Shown in pieces: positions 37,933 through 46,480 of a stretch of DNA of 64,000 nucleotides. The notes under the pieces are model-generated. The model did not search any database. It worked only from the letters and a program-made list of their open reading frames with translations, and was not told where the DNA came from. This DNA comes from Archangium gephyra. GTDB lineage: Bacteria; Myxococcota; Myxococcia; Myxococcales; Myxococcaceae. Made by a program: the position numbers and the translations under genes. Location of the stretch: positions 1,186,501 to 1,250,500 of the forward strand of contig NZ_CP011509.1 of assembly GCF_001027285.1 (NCBI RefSeq), in the 5' to 3' direction. The first letter of the stretch is position 1. Each line of letters starts with the position of its first letter.

Positions 37933-38466
37933 ATGCAGTCATCCCGCAACGTGCCCATTGAAGAACTGCTCCGCTCCGCCGAGGAGCGGGAGGAGACGGG
38001 GGATGCCCTGGGGGCCGAGGCGCTGCTCGGCCGGGTCATCTCGCTCAAGCCGGAGTTCTCGTTGGCCTGGTACCGGCGCGGCATGCTGCGCCTCTTCGAG
38101 CAGGAGGCATACGAGGAGGCACTCGCCGACCTGCGCCGCGCCGAGGAGCTGGGCGTGGAGCACCTGGGCATTCCGGTGTCGCAGCTCCATTACCTGCACG
38201 GGGAGTGTCTGTTCGGTCTCGGGCGCTTCGAGGAGGCCGATGCGCGGCTCCAGCAGGGGCTCCTCGGCGAGCAGGACGAGGTGCTGAGGGCGGAGATCTA
38301 CTACCGGCGCGCCGAGTGTGCCGACGAGCTGGAGCGACCGGAGGCGTTGCGCGAGGCACTCCTGGGCTTCCTGGCGCACAAGGCCGCGTTCCTGGACTCG
38401 GGCGGGGAAGGGGAGCAGGTCGAGCGGGCCGAGACGCGGCTGGCCGAGCTCTCCAGCGGGCGGTGA
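37933..38466 (+). CDS. TPR-repeat protein
   Basis: 177 residues starting MQSSRNVPIEELLRSAEE. Three to four TPR units: GDALGAEALLGRVISLKPEF, SLAWYRRGMLRLFEQEAYEE, YLHGECLFGLGRFEEADARL, EIYYRRAECADELERPEAL. No signal sequence, so cytoplasmic. The stop lies 18 bases from the stop of the convergent giant NACHT gene. General protein-protein interaction role. Confidence 0.75.
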   Translation: MQSSRNVPIEELLRSAEEREETGDALGAEALLGRVISLKPEFSLAWYRRGMLRLFEQEAYEEALADLRRAEELGVEHLGIPVSQLHYLHGECLFGLGRFEEADARLQQGLLGEQDEVLRAEIYYRRAECADELERPEALREALLGFLAHKAAFLDSGGEGEQVERAETRLAELSSGR

Positions 38467-38484
38467 CGGGTCTTCGCGGCGCCG

Positions 38485-41400
38485 TCAGGAGCGCAGCATC
38501 GGGTCGACCGTGGACGGTTCCAGCGCCCGCCAGAGTCCCAGGGTCAGCCATTGTTTCGCCAGCCGGGTGGTGGGCTCGTCGCCGGGTCCGGCGGTGAGCC
38601 AGGCCGTGAGCTCGGCCCAGTCCGAATCCAGGAGCGGGTCTCCGTCGCGGGCCCGGCGATACCGGGTGAGGTGTCCGTCCGCGGGTGCACCCACCAGCTC
38701 GGCGAGGAGCGTGTCCAACCAGGCGGGGTCATCCACCTGCGAGAGCTTCGCGAGCACCACCAGCTTGGGCCACAGGTAGATCGAATCGGTGTAGAGCAAC
38801 CACCGCTGCTTGTCGTCCGTCTCGAGCGGCTGGGAGGAAAAGCGCGCCAACCACTGCTGGGCGGCTTCACGCATCTCCCTGCCGGGTTGAGCGATGATGC
38901 TCAGCAGCACCTTCGCGCTGTCGGAGTCCGAGAGTTCCGCGCGTGCGGCCAGCTCCAGCAGCGTGTTGGCCGGGAGCGCCGCTCCGCACCGGTACACGAA
39001 CTCCAGGAGGAGGGCGGCGCGTTGCTCCCGCGCACAGCCGAGACGCTCGAGTGCATCGAGGAGCTTGGACGCCTCGGTGGGTTTCCGGGGGGTGTGGGAT
39101 TGAAGCCGTGCGCTCAGGACGTCGATGAGCTCCGTGCTGGAGAACCGCGCGTACTGTTCGAGGACCTCAAGGTCCTGGTCGAGGAAGGACAGGCCAGTGG
39201 GCTCGATGGTCGAACGGACGAGGAACCGCCGGAGGGCCTCGTCCGCCGGCCGGAGTGTCAGCAGGGAACGTAAGAGCTGGACGCGGTAGGCGTTTTCGAG
39301 GGTGGTGCACTCGTATACGGCTGCTTCCAGGATGGAGGGGATGCGCTCATCCCGGCATCCCAACTCGAGCAGCCGGCATCCGGCTATCGCCTGCGAGTAG
39401 AGGAAAGCGCGGCGCTCCTCCTCGCTCTCGAGCTCGGTGCGGTCGAGGTCCAGGGCATGGCGCAGGACCGTGATGCGGCGCTCCGTGGGCAGCTCCCCGA
39501 GAGCCGCGAGGTGGTCGAAGAGGTGGAAGCTGGCGAGATCTCCTGGAGTGGCCCGCGCGTCGAGTGTCTCGCGAAGCCATTCACGCACTGTTTCGGGTGA
39601 GGGCGTGTGTGGCTTCTCTTCGTGCTGCTCGCCCATCCGGGTGGACGGTTTGCACCAGTTTTCGAGCGCCCACTCCGCGGGGACCCACCATCTCGTGGCG
39701 TACTCGAAAGCGAACCCGGCGGCGAACGAGACGGTGTCACGTGTCACGGGAATGTGGGCCTGGAGGAGACGGGCGAAAAGGGAGCGCCGTGCCGGCTCCT
39801 GCCGCCGGACCCATGCCCAGAGCTCGGGGTGCGCTCTCAGCCACGAGATGAGACACCCATCGGCCTCGGGAAACGATGGGAACCCGGCGGGGTAACGGGC
39901 GAGGAGCTGTTCCACCATCTCCTCCGAGACGAAGCCGTGCTTCTCCACGAGCGCCGCGAGCCGTTCGAGCTGACGAGCGGGAGCCGAGCCCAGGCGGCGT
40001 GCGAGTGCCTCGCGGACTGCTTCGCGGTACTCACTCCTTGTCGAGAGGAGCTTCACGGCACACCTGAATCGCTCCTCGTCCTCCGCGTCCAGCCATGCGG
40101 CCAGCTGTCGCATGCCGGTGTCAGGCCGGTAGCGGCAGAGCTCGTGCATTGCCACCAGGTGGATGGATGAGTCCGTCCACCTGAGGAAGATCTCCTCCAG
40201 CCGTGCATCCTGCTCCGGGCCGAGGCCGGAGGAGCGCTCGTGGATTCTGCTCAACGCTCCGTCGATGCTCCAGTCCCGCATGTACTTCTGGCCGGTCATC
40301 ACGATGCACCCGCGCAGTGCCGCGAGGGCCTGTTCCTCGAGAAGGCCGGATGCCAGTGCGAGTCGTGCGGCATTCAACCGGTCCGACGGCTCCGGTGAAG
40401 CGAACACGCGCGTGAGTGCGGGGGAGAGCCATGCGCTGGCCTCCTGGGGACAGAGGAGGGAGAGCTTCGTGGCGGCTTCTAGCACGAGCGCCAGGTCTTC
40501 TCCGTCGAGCACGAGCCGCCACGCGCGGATGGCGTCCTCGAGGACCTTCGAGCCCAGGAGCGAGGCGAACCAACGGAGTTGACGCGGGGACAGGGCGTGG
40601 AGGTCGAGTGACTGGAAGGCCTCGATGGCGGCACGGCACGTCTTCTCGTGGTCCAGGCCCAGCTTGACGAGGCGGCGCAGCGCGAGCTGGTGCGTGCCAT
40701 TCGCCGCACGCGCCAGGCGCTCTTGGAGTGCGCCATGTACGGGGTGACCCGTGTGCAGCAGGCCGTGGAGGATGTTCCCGGCGGCGTCTCCAGCCAGCCC
40801 GGGGTGCTCCAGGAAGTCCAGGAGGAGCTCCACGCAGGACAGATCGTTCGCCACGAACCTCGTGAGGTAGGAGTTCCACTGTCGCAACTGCTCGCGCCTG
40901 TCCTCGGAGTCCGTGGGTGGCAGTTCGGTGGGAAGCGCGTGCAGGAACGCCTGGAGGACATCGAAGGCGATGGGGTTGTTCCTGATGAGCAGCATGAAGG
41001 CTTCCTCATTGCCTGTCCGTGCTGCTTCCCGCGCCGCCGTGAGCAGGGCACGCGCATCGAGCTTGTTCTTCCAGGACAGGATCTCCAGTGCTCCCAATCT
41101 GACCGCCGGGTCCTCCGCGTCGAGCAACTCGCGCAGGATGGATTCCAGATAGGCCTGGTCCGCTGACGAGCCCGCCAGGAAGTGCACCGCCTCGAGCCGG
41201 GCCGCGGCCGGCACGCCCCGATCCGATGCACAGGCGAGCCATCCCTCGAGCGGCTCCTGCCAGAGCTGCCATCGCGACGTGCGGGTTCCGTCGTAGACGA
41301 GCGTGCGCACGTGCTGCTCCGGTGCGCGTGCGCAGGACTGCAATGCTGCCAGCGCGGTGTCGGTGAGCTCTCGGCTGAGGCCGAACGCCAGATGTGCCCA

Positions 41401-44400
41401 GCGCGCTCGGCTCATGGCGTCGAGGAGCCGCATGCCGTGCCGGAGCGCCTCGTGAAGGCGTTCATCGCGAGGTGTGAGCCGGCGCAGGATGCTCGCGGCG
41501 CAGATCCTCCGTTCCCCGGGTGCCTCTTGGGCTGCGAGCACGTGCTGGAGGGCCTCGATGAAGGAGGGCCGCACCTCGCCGATCGAGACCAGCAAGGACA
41601 ACAGCTCCTCGCGCAGCGTGCCCACGGACGTGGTGGCTCGTTCCAGCAAGGCCTCGGGAAGCTCCTGGGCGCGGGGGGCCACCTCCGCGAGGAGTGCGAG
41701 GACGCTGCGCCTCACGGTCTCGTCTTCTCCGAGCCACTCGAGGAGGGCAGTCCGCACGTGCGCCTGCTTGGAGCAGTCCAGCACCACGGTCTTGGCCTCG
41801 TCGGTATGCTGCGTGGTCGGCTTGCCCGCGAGTGTCTGTCGCAGCACCCAGGCGACTTCCTCGTCCCACCCTCCTCCCACCGCGAGCAGGCAGGCCGCGG
41901 AGAACCGGAGCTCCCTCGGCGTCTGTTCCTCGGGTTGATGCGAGGGGCTCTGCCCGGCCGGTGGGGGCGTTTCCTCCGCGGGGAAGCGCCTGCGCGCGAG
42001 CGCTCGCAGCCGCTCGCGCTCGCGTGAAGGGGCACGTCGCACGAGTGTTCCCACGTCGCTGGAAGGAACCTCCTTCGTTGCTCCGAACCGGCCCAGGGCC
42101 TGGATGACCGGCTCGGTCCAGACACCCGCGGAGGCAAGACCGTAGGCCCCGTGGAACTTCAGCCTGCCATCCGTGGATTTCTCCAGCCAATGCTCACACG
42201 CCTCCCGCGCGGCGGGCTCCGCCCCGGCGTAGGGGGCCACGAGGCGCGCCAGACCCAACCGCACCTCTTGCACCGCATGCGCTTCGGCGCGGGCAAGCCG
42301 TGCCACGAGGGGTGCTGGGAACTTCGGCCGCGGGCCATGCTGGGCAAGCCGGCCGAAGCTGTCCCAAAGGGGGGAGGGTGGGGTGCTCTCGAGCACTTCG
42401 GTCCAGGTGCTCCAGACGCGTTGGACGAGTGCGGAGCTGAAGACCACGCCATCGCCCAGACAGGCGGACACGGCGCGCAGTCCCGGGCGGAGCAGCGCGT
42501 GTGCTCGCACCTCATCTCGGGCGAGCAGGCCGTCGATGAGCGCATCCACTTCCCTGGAAGCGGTGAGCACGTGGCAGAGCCGCGCCGTGGCGAATTGCAG
42601 CACCAGCGGGGGGAGGTTGTGCGCCTCGAGGAGCCGCTGCGCCGCGCCACGCCCCAGCTCTCCGGTGAATGCGCGTGCGGCCAGGAACTCGGCGAAGGTC
42701 GAGTGCCAGAACGCGACCGTCTCCTCCTCCTTGCGGACGAGCCCTGTCTCGATGGCGAGGCGCAGTGCCGTCTCCGCGTCCACGGGGGCCGCCGCCTGTT
42801 TGCCTCCGAGCGCGTCCTCGAGCAGGCGGAGCATCTCGGCTTCCATGACGCCCCGGCGCAGTTCCCGTTGGACCAGCGTGGAGGCAACGGAGGACCAGGC
42901 GTCCAGGAGCTGTTTCTCCGCTTCGGCCGGCACCACGGAGCGCCACTGCACCAGGATCGTGCGGATGAAGTTCTCGAAGAGGAAGACCCGGTGCTTGGGA
43001 ACTCCCCCCTCATGGGTTTTCGTGAGCGCGCACAGCGTGAGCAGAAGCGGGTTGCTGCTCAGCTCCCGCCACTCGTCCCGTGTCCGGATGGCGTGCAGCA
43101 GGGCGTGCGTGCGGTGGCGTGCGCGCTCCACGGCGTGCTCGTCTCCCCGGTGGTGCGTCTCGACGAGGTGATGCAGGCGCGACACGAGGTCATGCTGTTG
43201 CCGGTCATGCAGTGGCGCCAGCCGGGTGTAACCGAAGCCTTGAATCCGGGGGTGGTAGCCGTTCGGGCGCGAGGTCGCCAGCAGCCGCACCTCCGGGTAG
43301 TTCTTGGCGAGTGCCACCACCGCGTCCACCACGCGCTCGCGCTGTCTGTCGGGAACCTCGTCGAGCCCGTCGAGGATGAGGAAGATCCGCCCCGCGGCGA
43401 GCAACTCGCCAAGCCTGTCGATGAGTGGCGCAGGCGCCTGTTGATGGCGCAGTTCCTCGCGGATGCAGTCCTCGAGCGTCCACCCCTCCTTCGCGAGTGG
43501 GTTGCCGAGTCCGCCGAGGGAGAGCCGCACCGGCAGCAGGCCGCCCAAGGAGCTGACCGCCTCGCCTTCCTCGCGGTCATACCAGCGGTCTCCCAGGAGC
43601 AGGCGGCGGGCCTTGTCTCCGACGTCCTCCTCCATGCACGCCAACAGGGCCAGCCGCGTGAGCACGCTCTTGCCGGCACCTGGATCCCCGATGATGACGA
43701 ACCGCTTGGAGTGGCGGAGTGCCTGGGCGAAGGAGATCGTCCGGCGGTCGAGGCCTCCATGATGCTCCCACCGCTCACGCTCGAGCCGCACGAGCTCCGC
43801 CTCCAGCTCGCGTCGTCTGGCGGGCTCGAGGTCTCGTGCGTTCAACTGCTGCCGGAGCATCGCCTCGCGGCTGCCCTCCTCTTCGGCCGCGTCGTGCAGC
43901 GAGGGGGCCACCGCGAAGTCGAGCAGGTCGAGCTCCGTCCGGTGCGGTCCCGGAGCAATGCCCGCCAGGCCTTGGAGGTTGAGCTGGCGGATGCGCGGAT
44001 CCTCCGCGCGGGCCTGTTTGTATGTCGCCAGTGCCTCCGCTAGCACCTGGGGATCGGCCGGCTCCTTCTGGGAGGGGGGCACGGTGCCAGTCAGAAGGTG
44101 CTCGCGCAGGAAGGCGAGCAGACACTCCGCAGAGGCCCGTGCGGCGAAGGGCTTGAAATTGTCATTCTTCGCCGGGTCGGCGAAGTCCATGACTCCCTTC
44201 ATCACCAGCATGTCGAGCTGGTGGATGCGTGCGAGGGCTCCGATGGAGGAGGCCTCCATCTCCAGGCCGAGCACCTTGTAGTCCGTCTCGGAGAGGGTCT
44301 CGAAGATCTCCGGGTCCTTGATCACCTTGCAGCCGGTGGCGATGGGTCCCACGTGTACCCGGAAGGGTTTCGGTTCGGGCAGGCCGTCCGGGTGGTCTCC

Positions 44401-45108
44401 CCGCCGCTGCTGGATGTGCTGCTCACCTGCCTTCGTGAGACGCGGAGGACCCTTGCTGTAGATCCATTTGCGCTCACGCAGGAACTCCAGCACCTGCGTG
44501 TAGTCGCTGCACAGCCACCTGCGTTGGGGGTGCTGGGCCGGCTCCTCTCCGAGCAGCAGTCGTTCGAGCAGCCAGTCCATCTGGGCGGAGTACGGCCGGG
44601 GCCGCTCCATCAGCCAGGGACTCCCGCTGTCTGGTTGGAAGGACGGGGCCCGTTGCTCCCAATCGGGACGGAGCCGGTAGGAGATGTTCCTGTGCTTGAT
44701 TCGCCGGGTCCCTTTCCCCGCGCCCGTGCGCTCGAGCTTGCCGTGCTCGTAGTTCCAGAGCAGGTCCGCGATGATCACATCGCCGAGCTCCACCTTGCCC
44801 TCGTGTCCGGCGCATACGCCGCACATGGCCAGGCACCGGGGCTTGTAGGTGCTGATGAGCGGGGCAACCGTACCGGCCGTCGCCTCTCCGCCCATCTCGG
44901 GCACCCGGTTCACCAGGACACGCAGCGCTCCTCCGTGGGCCGCCTGGAAGGTCCGGAAGGCTCGCTCCAGTCCGAGTGCGTCGCGCTCCTGCTTCCAGGT
45001 GCTTTCCCGCCAGGCTCCCGTGTCGACTCGCAGGACGGCGTCGTACTCCTCCTTCAGCGCGGTGACGATGAGGACGTCGACGTGCGGGGGTGCTCCTGCT
45101 TCGGCCAT
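38485..45108 (-). CDS. Giant NLR-like protein: nucleoside phosphorylase-like, NACHT, helical repeats
   Basis: 2,207 residues, one continuous frame. Residues 1-345 are a PNP/MTAN-type nucleosidase: VDVLIVTALKEEYDAVL, CGVCAGHEGKVELGDVIIAD, the purine-ribose site GLEMEASSIGAL (E283, M284, E285) and catalytic-type GVMDFADPAKND (D308, D311). After a linker, the NACHT NTPase has Walker A GDPGAGKS (474-481) and Walker B LILDGLDEV (D580, E584), then SSNPLLLTLCAL, the winged-helix part. From about residue 700 to the end, about 1,500 residues form HEAT/ARM-like helices. This is the plan of Avs- and bNACHT-type antiphage sensors; PNP domains in such proteins cleave ATP or nucleosides to kill or arrest the cell. 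Alone in its operon. ATG 45108 lacks a clear ribosome site. Confidence 0.9.
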   Translation of the reverse strand: MAEAGAPPHVDVLIVTALKEEYDAVLRVDTGAWRESTWKQERDALGLERAFRTFQAAHGGALRVLVNRVPEMGGEATAGTVAPLISTYKPRCLAMCGVCAGHEGKVELGDVIIADLLWNYEHGKLERTGAGKGTRRIKHRNISYRLRPDWEQRAPSFQPDSGSPWLMERPRPYSAQMDWLLERLLLGEEPAQHPQRRWLCSDYTQVLEFLRERKWIYSKGPPRLTKAGEQHIQQRRGDHPDGLPEPKPFRVHVGPIATGCKVIKDPEIFETLSETDYKVLGLEMEASSIGALARIHQLDMLVMKGVMDFADPAKNDNFKPFAARASAECLLAFLREHLLTGTVPPSQKEPADPQVLAEALATYKQARAEDPRIRQLNLQGLAGIAPGPHRTELDLLDFAVAPSLHDAAEEEGSREAMLRQQLNARDLEPARRRELEAELVRLERERWEHHGGLDRRTISFAQALRHSKRFVIIGDPGAGKSVLTRLALLACMEEDVGDKARRLLLGDRWYDREEGEAVSSLGGLLPVRLSLGGLGNPLAKEGWTLEDCIREELRHQQAPAPLIDRLGELLAAGRIFLILDGLDEVPDRQRERVVDAVVALAKNYPEVRLLATSRPNGYHPRIQGFGYTRLAPLHDRQQHDLVSRLHHLVETHHRGDEHAVERARHRTHALLHAIRTRDEWRELSSNPLLLTLCALTKTHEGGVPKHRVFLFENFIRTILVQWRSVVPAEAEKQLLDAWSSVASTLVQRELRRGVMEAEMLRLLEDALGGKQAAAPVDAETALRLAIETGLVRKEEETVAFWHSTFAEFLAARAFTGELGRGAAQRLLEAHNLPPLVLQFATARLCHVLTASREVDALIDGLLARDEVRAHALLRPGLRAVSACLGDGVVFSSALVQRVWSTWTEVLESTPPSPLWDSFGRLAQHGPRPKFPAPLVARLARAEAHAVQEVRLGLARLVAPYAGAEPAAREACEHWLEKSTDGRLKFHGAYGLASAGVWTEPVIQALGRFGATKEVPSSDVGTLVRRAPSRERERLRALARRRFPAEETPPPAGQSPSHQPEEQTPRELRFSAACLLAVGGGWDEEVAWVLRQTLAGKPTTQHTDEAKTVVLDCSKQAHVRTALLEWLGEDETVRRSVLALLAEVAPRAQELPEALLERATTSVGTLREELLSLLVSIGEVRPSFIEALQHVLAAQEAPGERRICAASILRRLTPRDERLHEALRHGMRLLDAMSRARWAHLAFGLSRELTDTALAALQSCARAPEQHVRTLVYDGTRTSRWQLWQEPLEGWLACASDRGVPAAARLEAVHFLAGSSADQAYLESILRELLDAEDPAVRLGALEILSWKNKLDARALLTAAREAARTGNEEAFMLLIRNNPIAFDVLQAFLHALPTELPPTDSEDRREQLRQWNSYLTRFVANDLSCVELLLDFLEHPGLAGDAAGNILHGLLHTGHPVHGALQERLARAANGTHQLALRRLVKLGLDHEKTCRAAIEAFQSLDLHALSPRQLRWFASLLGSKVLEDAIRAWRLVLDGEDLALVLEAATKLSLLCPQEASAWLSPALTRVFASPEPSDRLNAARLALASGLLEEQALAALRGCIVMTGQKYMRDWSIDGALSRIHERSSGLGPEQDARLEEIFLRWTDSSIHLVAMHELCRYRPDTGMRQLAAWLDAEDEERFRCAVKLLSTRSEYREAVREALARRLGSAPARQLERLAALVEKHGFVSEEMVEQLLARYPAGFPSFPEADGCLISWLRAHPELWAWVRRQEPARRSLFARLLQAHIPVTRDTVSFAAGFAFEYATRWWVPAEWALENWCKPSTRMGEQHEEKPHTPSPETVREWLRETLDARATPGDLASFHLFDHLAALGELPTERRITVLRHALDLDRTELESEEERRAFLYSQAIAGCRLLELGCRDERIPSILEAAVYECTTLENAYRVQLLRSLLTLRPADEALRRFLVRSTIEPTGLSFLDQDLEVLEQYARFSSTELIDVLSARLQSHTPRKPTEASKLLDALERLGCAREQRAALLLEFVYRCGAALPANTLLELAARAELSDSDSAKVLLSIIAQPGREMREAAQQWLARFSSQPLETDDKQRWLLYTDSIYLWPKLVVLAKLSQVDDPAWLDTLLAELVGAPADGHLTRYRRARDGDPLLDSDWAELTAWLTAGPGDEPTTRLAKQWLTLGLWRALEPSTVDPMLRS

Positions 45109-45123
45109 GGCACGCGACAGTCT

Positions 45124-45159
45124 ACCCTCACCCCAGCCCTCTCCCAGGGGGAGAGGGGA
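45124..45159 (-). repeat. CCCTCTCCC/GGGAGAGGG palindromic repeat, copy 5
   Basis: ACCCTCACCCCAGCCCTCTC followed by CCAGGGGGAGAGGGG, in reverse orientation. It begins 15 bases upstream of the NACHT gene start and ends 7 bases before the PLD stop, filling the short intergenic space. Its closeness to the start could affect expression of the giant gene. Confidence 0.8.
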
Positions 45160-45165
45160 ATTGGC

Positions 45166-46398
45166 TCACGGTGTGCCGCTGATGTCCGGCGCCGTGTAGG
45201 CCGCCTTGGGATCCACCTCGGCCGCATAGGGGCTCGCCCACGTGTCCTGGAAGAAGCGCTCGAGCCGGGCCGCGAACGCCTCGCCCTCCACGATGACGCC
45301 CACGTTGCGGCTCTGCGTGAAGTAGTCGCGCTCCCAGTTGCTCGTGCCCAGCCACGCCCGCTCCCCGTCCACCACCATGTACTTGGCGTGCACCACGCGT
45401 GCGAACGGGATGAAGCCTCCCGACCACTGCGGAATCGTGACCAGCTTCACCGTCAGCCCCGGCGGTGACTGCAATGCCTGCAGGCCCTCGATGGTGCCCT
45501 TGCGCTTGCCCCAGTCCGCCACCAGCAGCTCCACCTTCACCCCGCGCCCCGCCGCCCGCTTCAGCGCGTCCTCCAGCTCGGGGAAGGGGCCGCCGTCACG
45601 GCTCTTCGCCTTGTACGTGAGCAGCTGCACCCGCACCGAGCGCTTCGCCCCGTCGATGAGCTTCACCAGCTTCGGCAGGTCCCACGTGGCCGGGTCCGGC
45701 AGGTGGCCCTCGGGGCTGTGCGCGGGCGTCACGCGCACGGTGCTCCCCGCGTAGCTCGCCGGGAACGGGCCGCCCACCGCCGCCGTCGCGGGCGCCTGGG
45801 CTCCCACGGCCAGTGCCCAGTCCTGCTCGAAGATGTCCGCCAGGGAGCGCACCACCTCGGGCACCCGGAGGCGCAGCCCGAGCTCCTGGATGTGCTCCAG
45901 CGCGCGCCAGTCGAAGTTCTGGCTGCCCAGGTACGCCTCGCGCCCGTCCACCACGAAGTACTTCGCGTGCAGCACGCCGCCCCCGAACACCTTCGCCGTG
46001 TCCAGCCGGCGCACCTCGACGCCCGGCCGCTTCGCCAGCCGCTCCAGCGTCTCCGGGTACTGCTTGTAGAACTTCTCCTCCGCGAGCACCCGCACCTTCA
46101 CGCCCCGGTCCGCCGCCGCCTCGATGGCTCCAATCACCGGCTCCAGCCGGCTGCCCGGCGCGTTGCTCACGTAGAACTGCGCCACGTCCAGCGTCCGCGT
46201 GGCCCCGTTCACCATCTCCGGCCACACCTGCCAGGCGTCTGGAATGTCCGCGTGGTCCAGCGTCGTCTCCACAGGGCTGCTCTCCACCAGCTCCAGTCCG
46301 GGAACCTCGGAGGCGGTGGCACGCAGGGCCGGCGCGGGCGCGGCACACGCGAGGGACAGCACGAAGGGGACGAGCGGGAGGATCCATCTCAGGGGCAT
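45166..46398 (-). CDS. Exported phospholipase D-family protein (PLD3/4-like)
   Basis: 410 residues. Signal sequence MPLRWILPLVPFVLSLAC, possibly a lipobox ending in Cys. Two HKD active-site motifs, HAKYFVVDGREAYLGSQN and HAKYMVVDGERAWLGTSN, each with His, Lys and Asp in place and the downstream SxN. The layout, with MVNGATRTLDVAQFYV before the first motif, resembles vaccinia F13/PLD3-type enzymes, which act on phospholipids or nucleic acid 5' ends. Expected in the periplasm or outer membrane. ATG at 46398 is preferred to 46416. The next gene upstream (Oar) ends in a strong terminator, so it has its own promoter. Confidence 0.88.
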   Translation of the reverse strand: MPLRWILPLVPFVLSLACAAPAPALRATASEVPGLELVESSPVETTLDHADIPDAWQVWPEMVNGATRTLDVAQFYVSNAPGSRLEPVIGAIEAAADRGVKVRVLAEEKFYKQYPETLERLAKRPGVEVRRLDTAKVFGGGVLHAKYFVVDGREAYLGSQNFDWRALEHIQELGLRLRVPEVVRSLADIFEQDWALAVGAQAPATAAVGGPFPASYAGSTVRVTPAHSPEGHLPDPATWDLPKLVKLIDGAKRSVRVQLLTYKAKSRDGGPFPELEDALKRAAGRGVKVELLVADWGKRKGTIEGLQALQSPPGLTVKLVTIPQWSGGFIPFARVVHAKYMVVDGERAWLGTSNWERDYFTQSRNVGVIVEGEAFAARLERFFQDTWASPYAAEVDPKAAYTAPDISGTP

Positions 46399-46414
46399 GG
46401 CGGGCACCCTATAC

Positions 46415-46454
46415 AAAAACCGAGGGCCCCCCGCGATTGCTCGCGGAGGGCCCC
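46415..46454 (-). terminator. Rho-independent terminator of the Oar-like gene
   Basis: On the minus strand GGGCCC-TCCGCGAGCAATCGCGG-GGGGCCC forms nested stems (TCGCGG/CCGCGA at 46441-46446 and 46431-46436, outer GGGCCC pairs) and is followed by CTCGGTTTTTGTAT. The stop of the TonB receptor gene is 27 bases upstream. A strong stem plus T5 tract is a classical intrinsic terminator. Confidence 0.85.
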
Positions 46455-46480
46455 GGGTTCAACACCGTGTCAGGCGCTGG

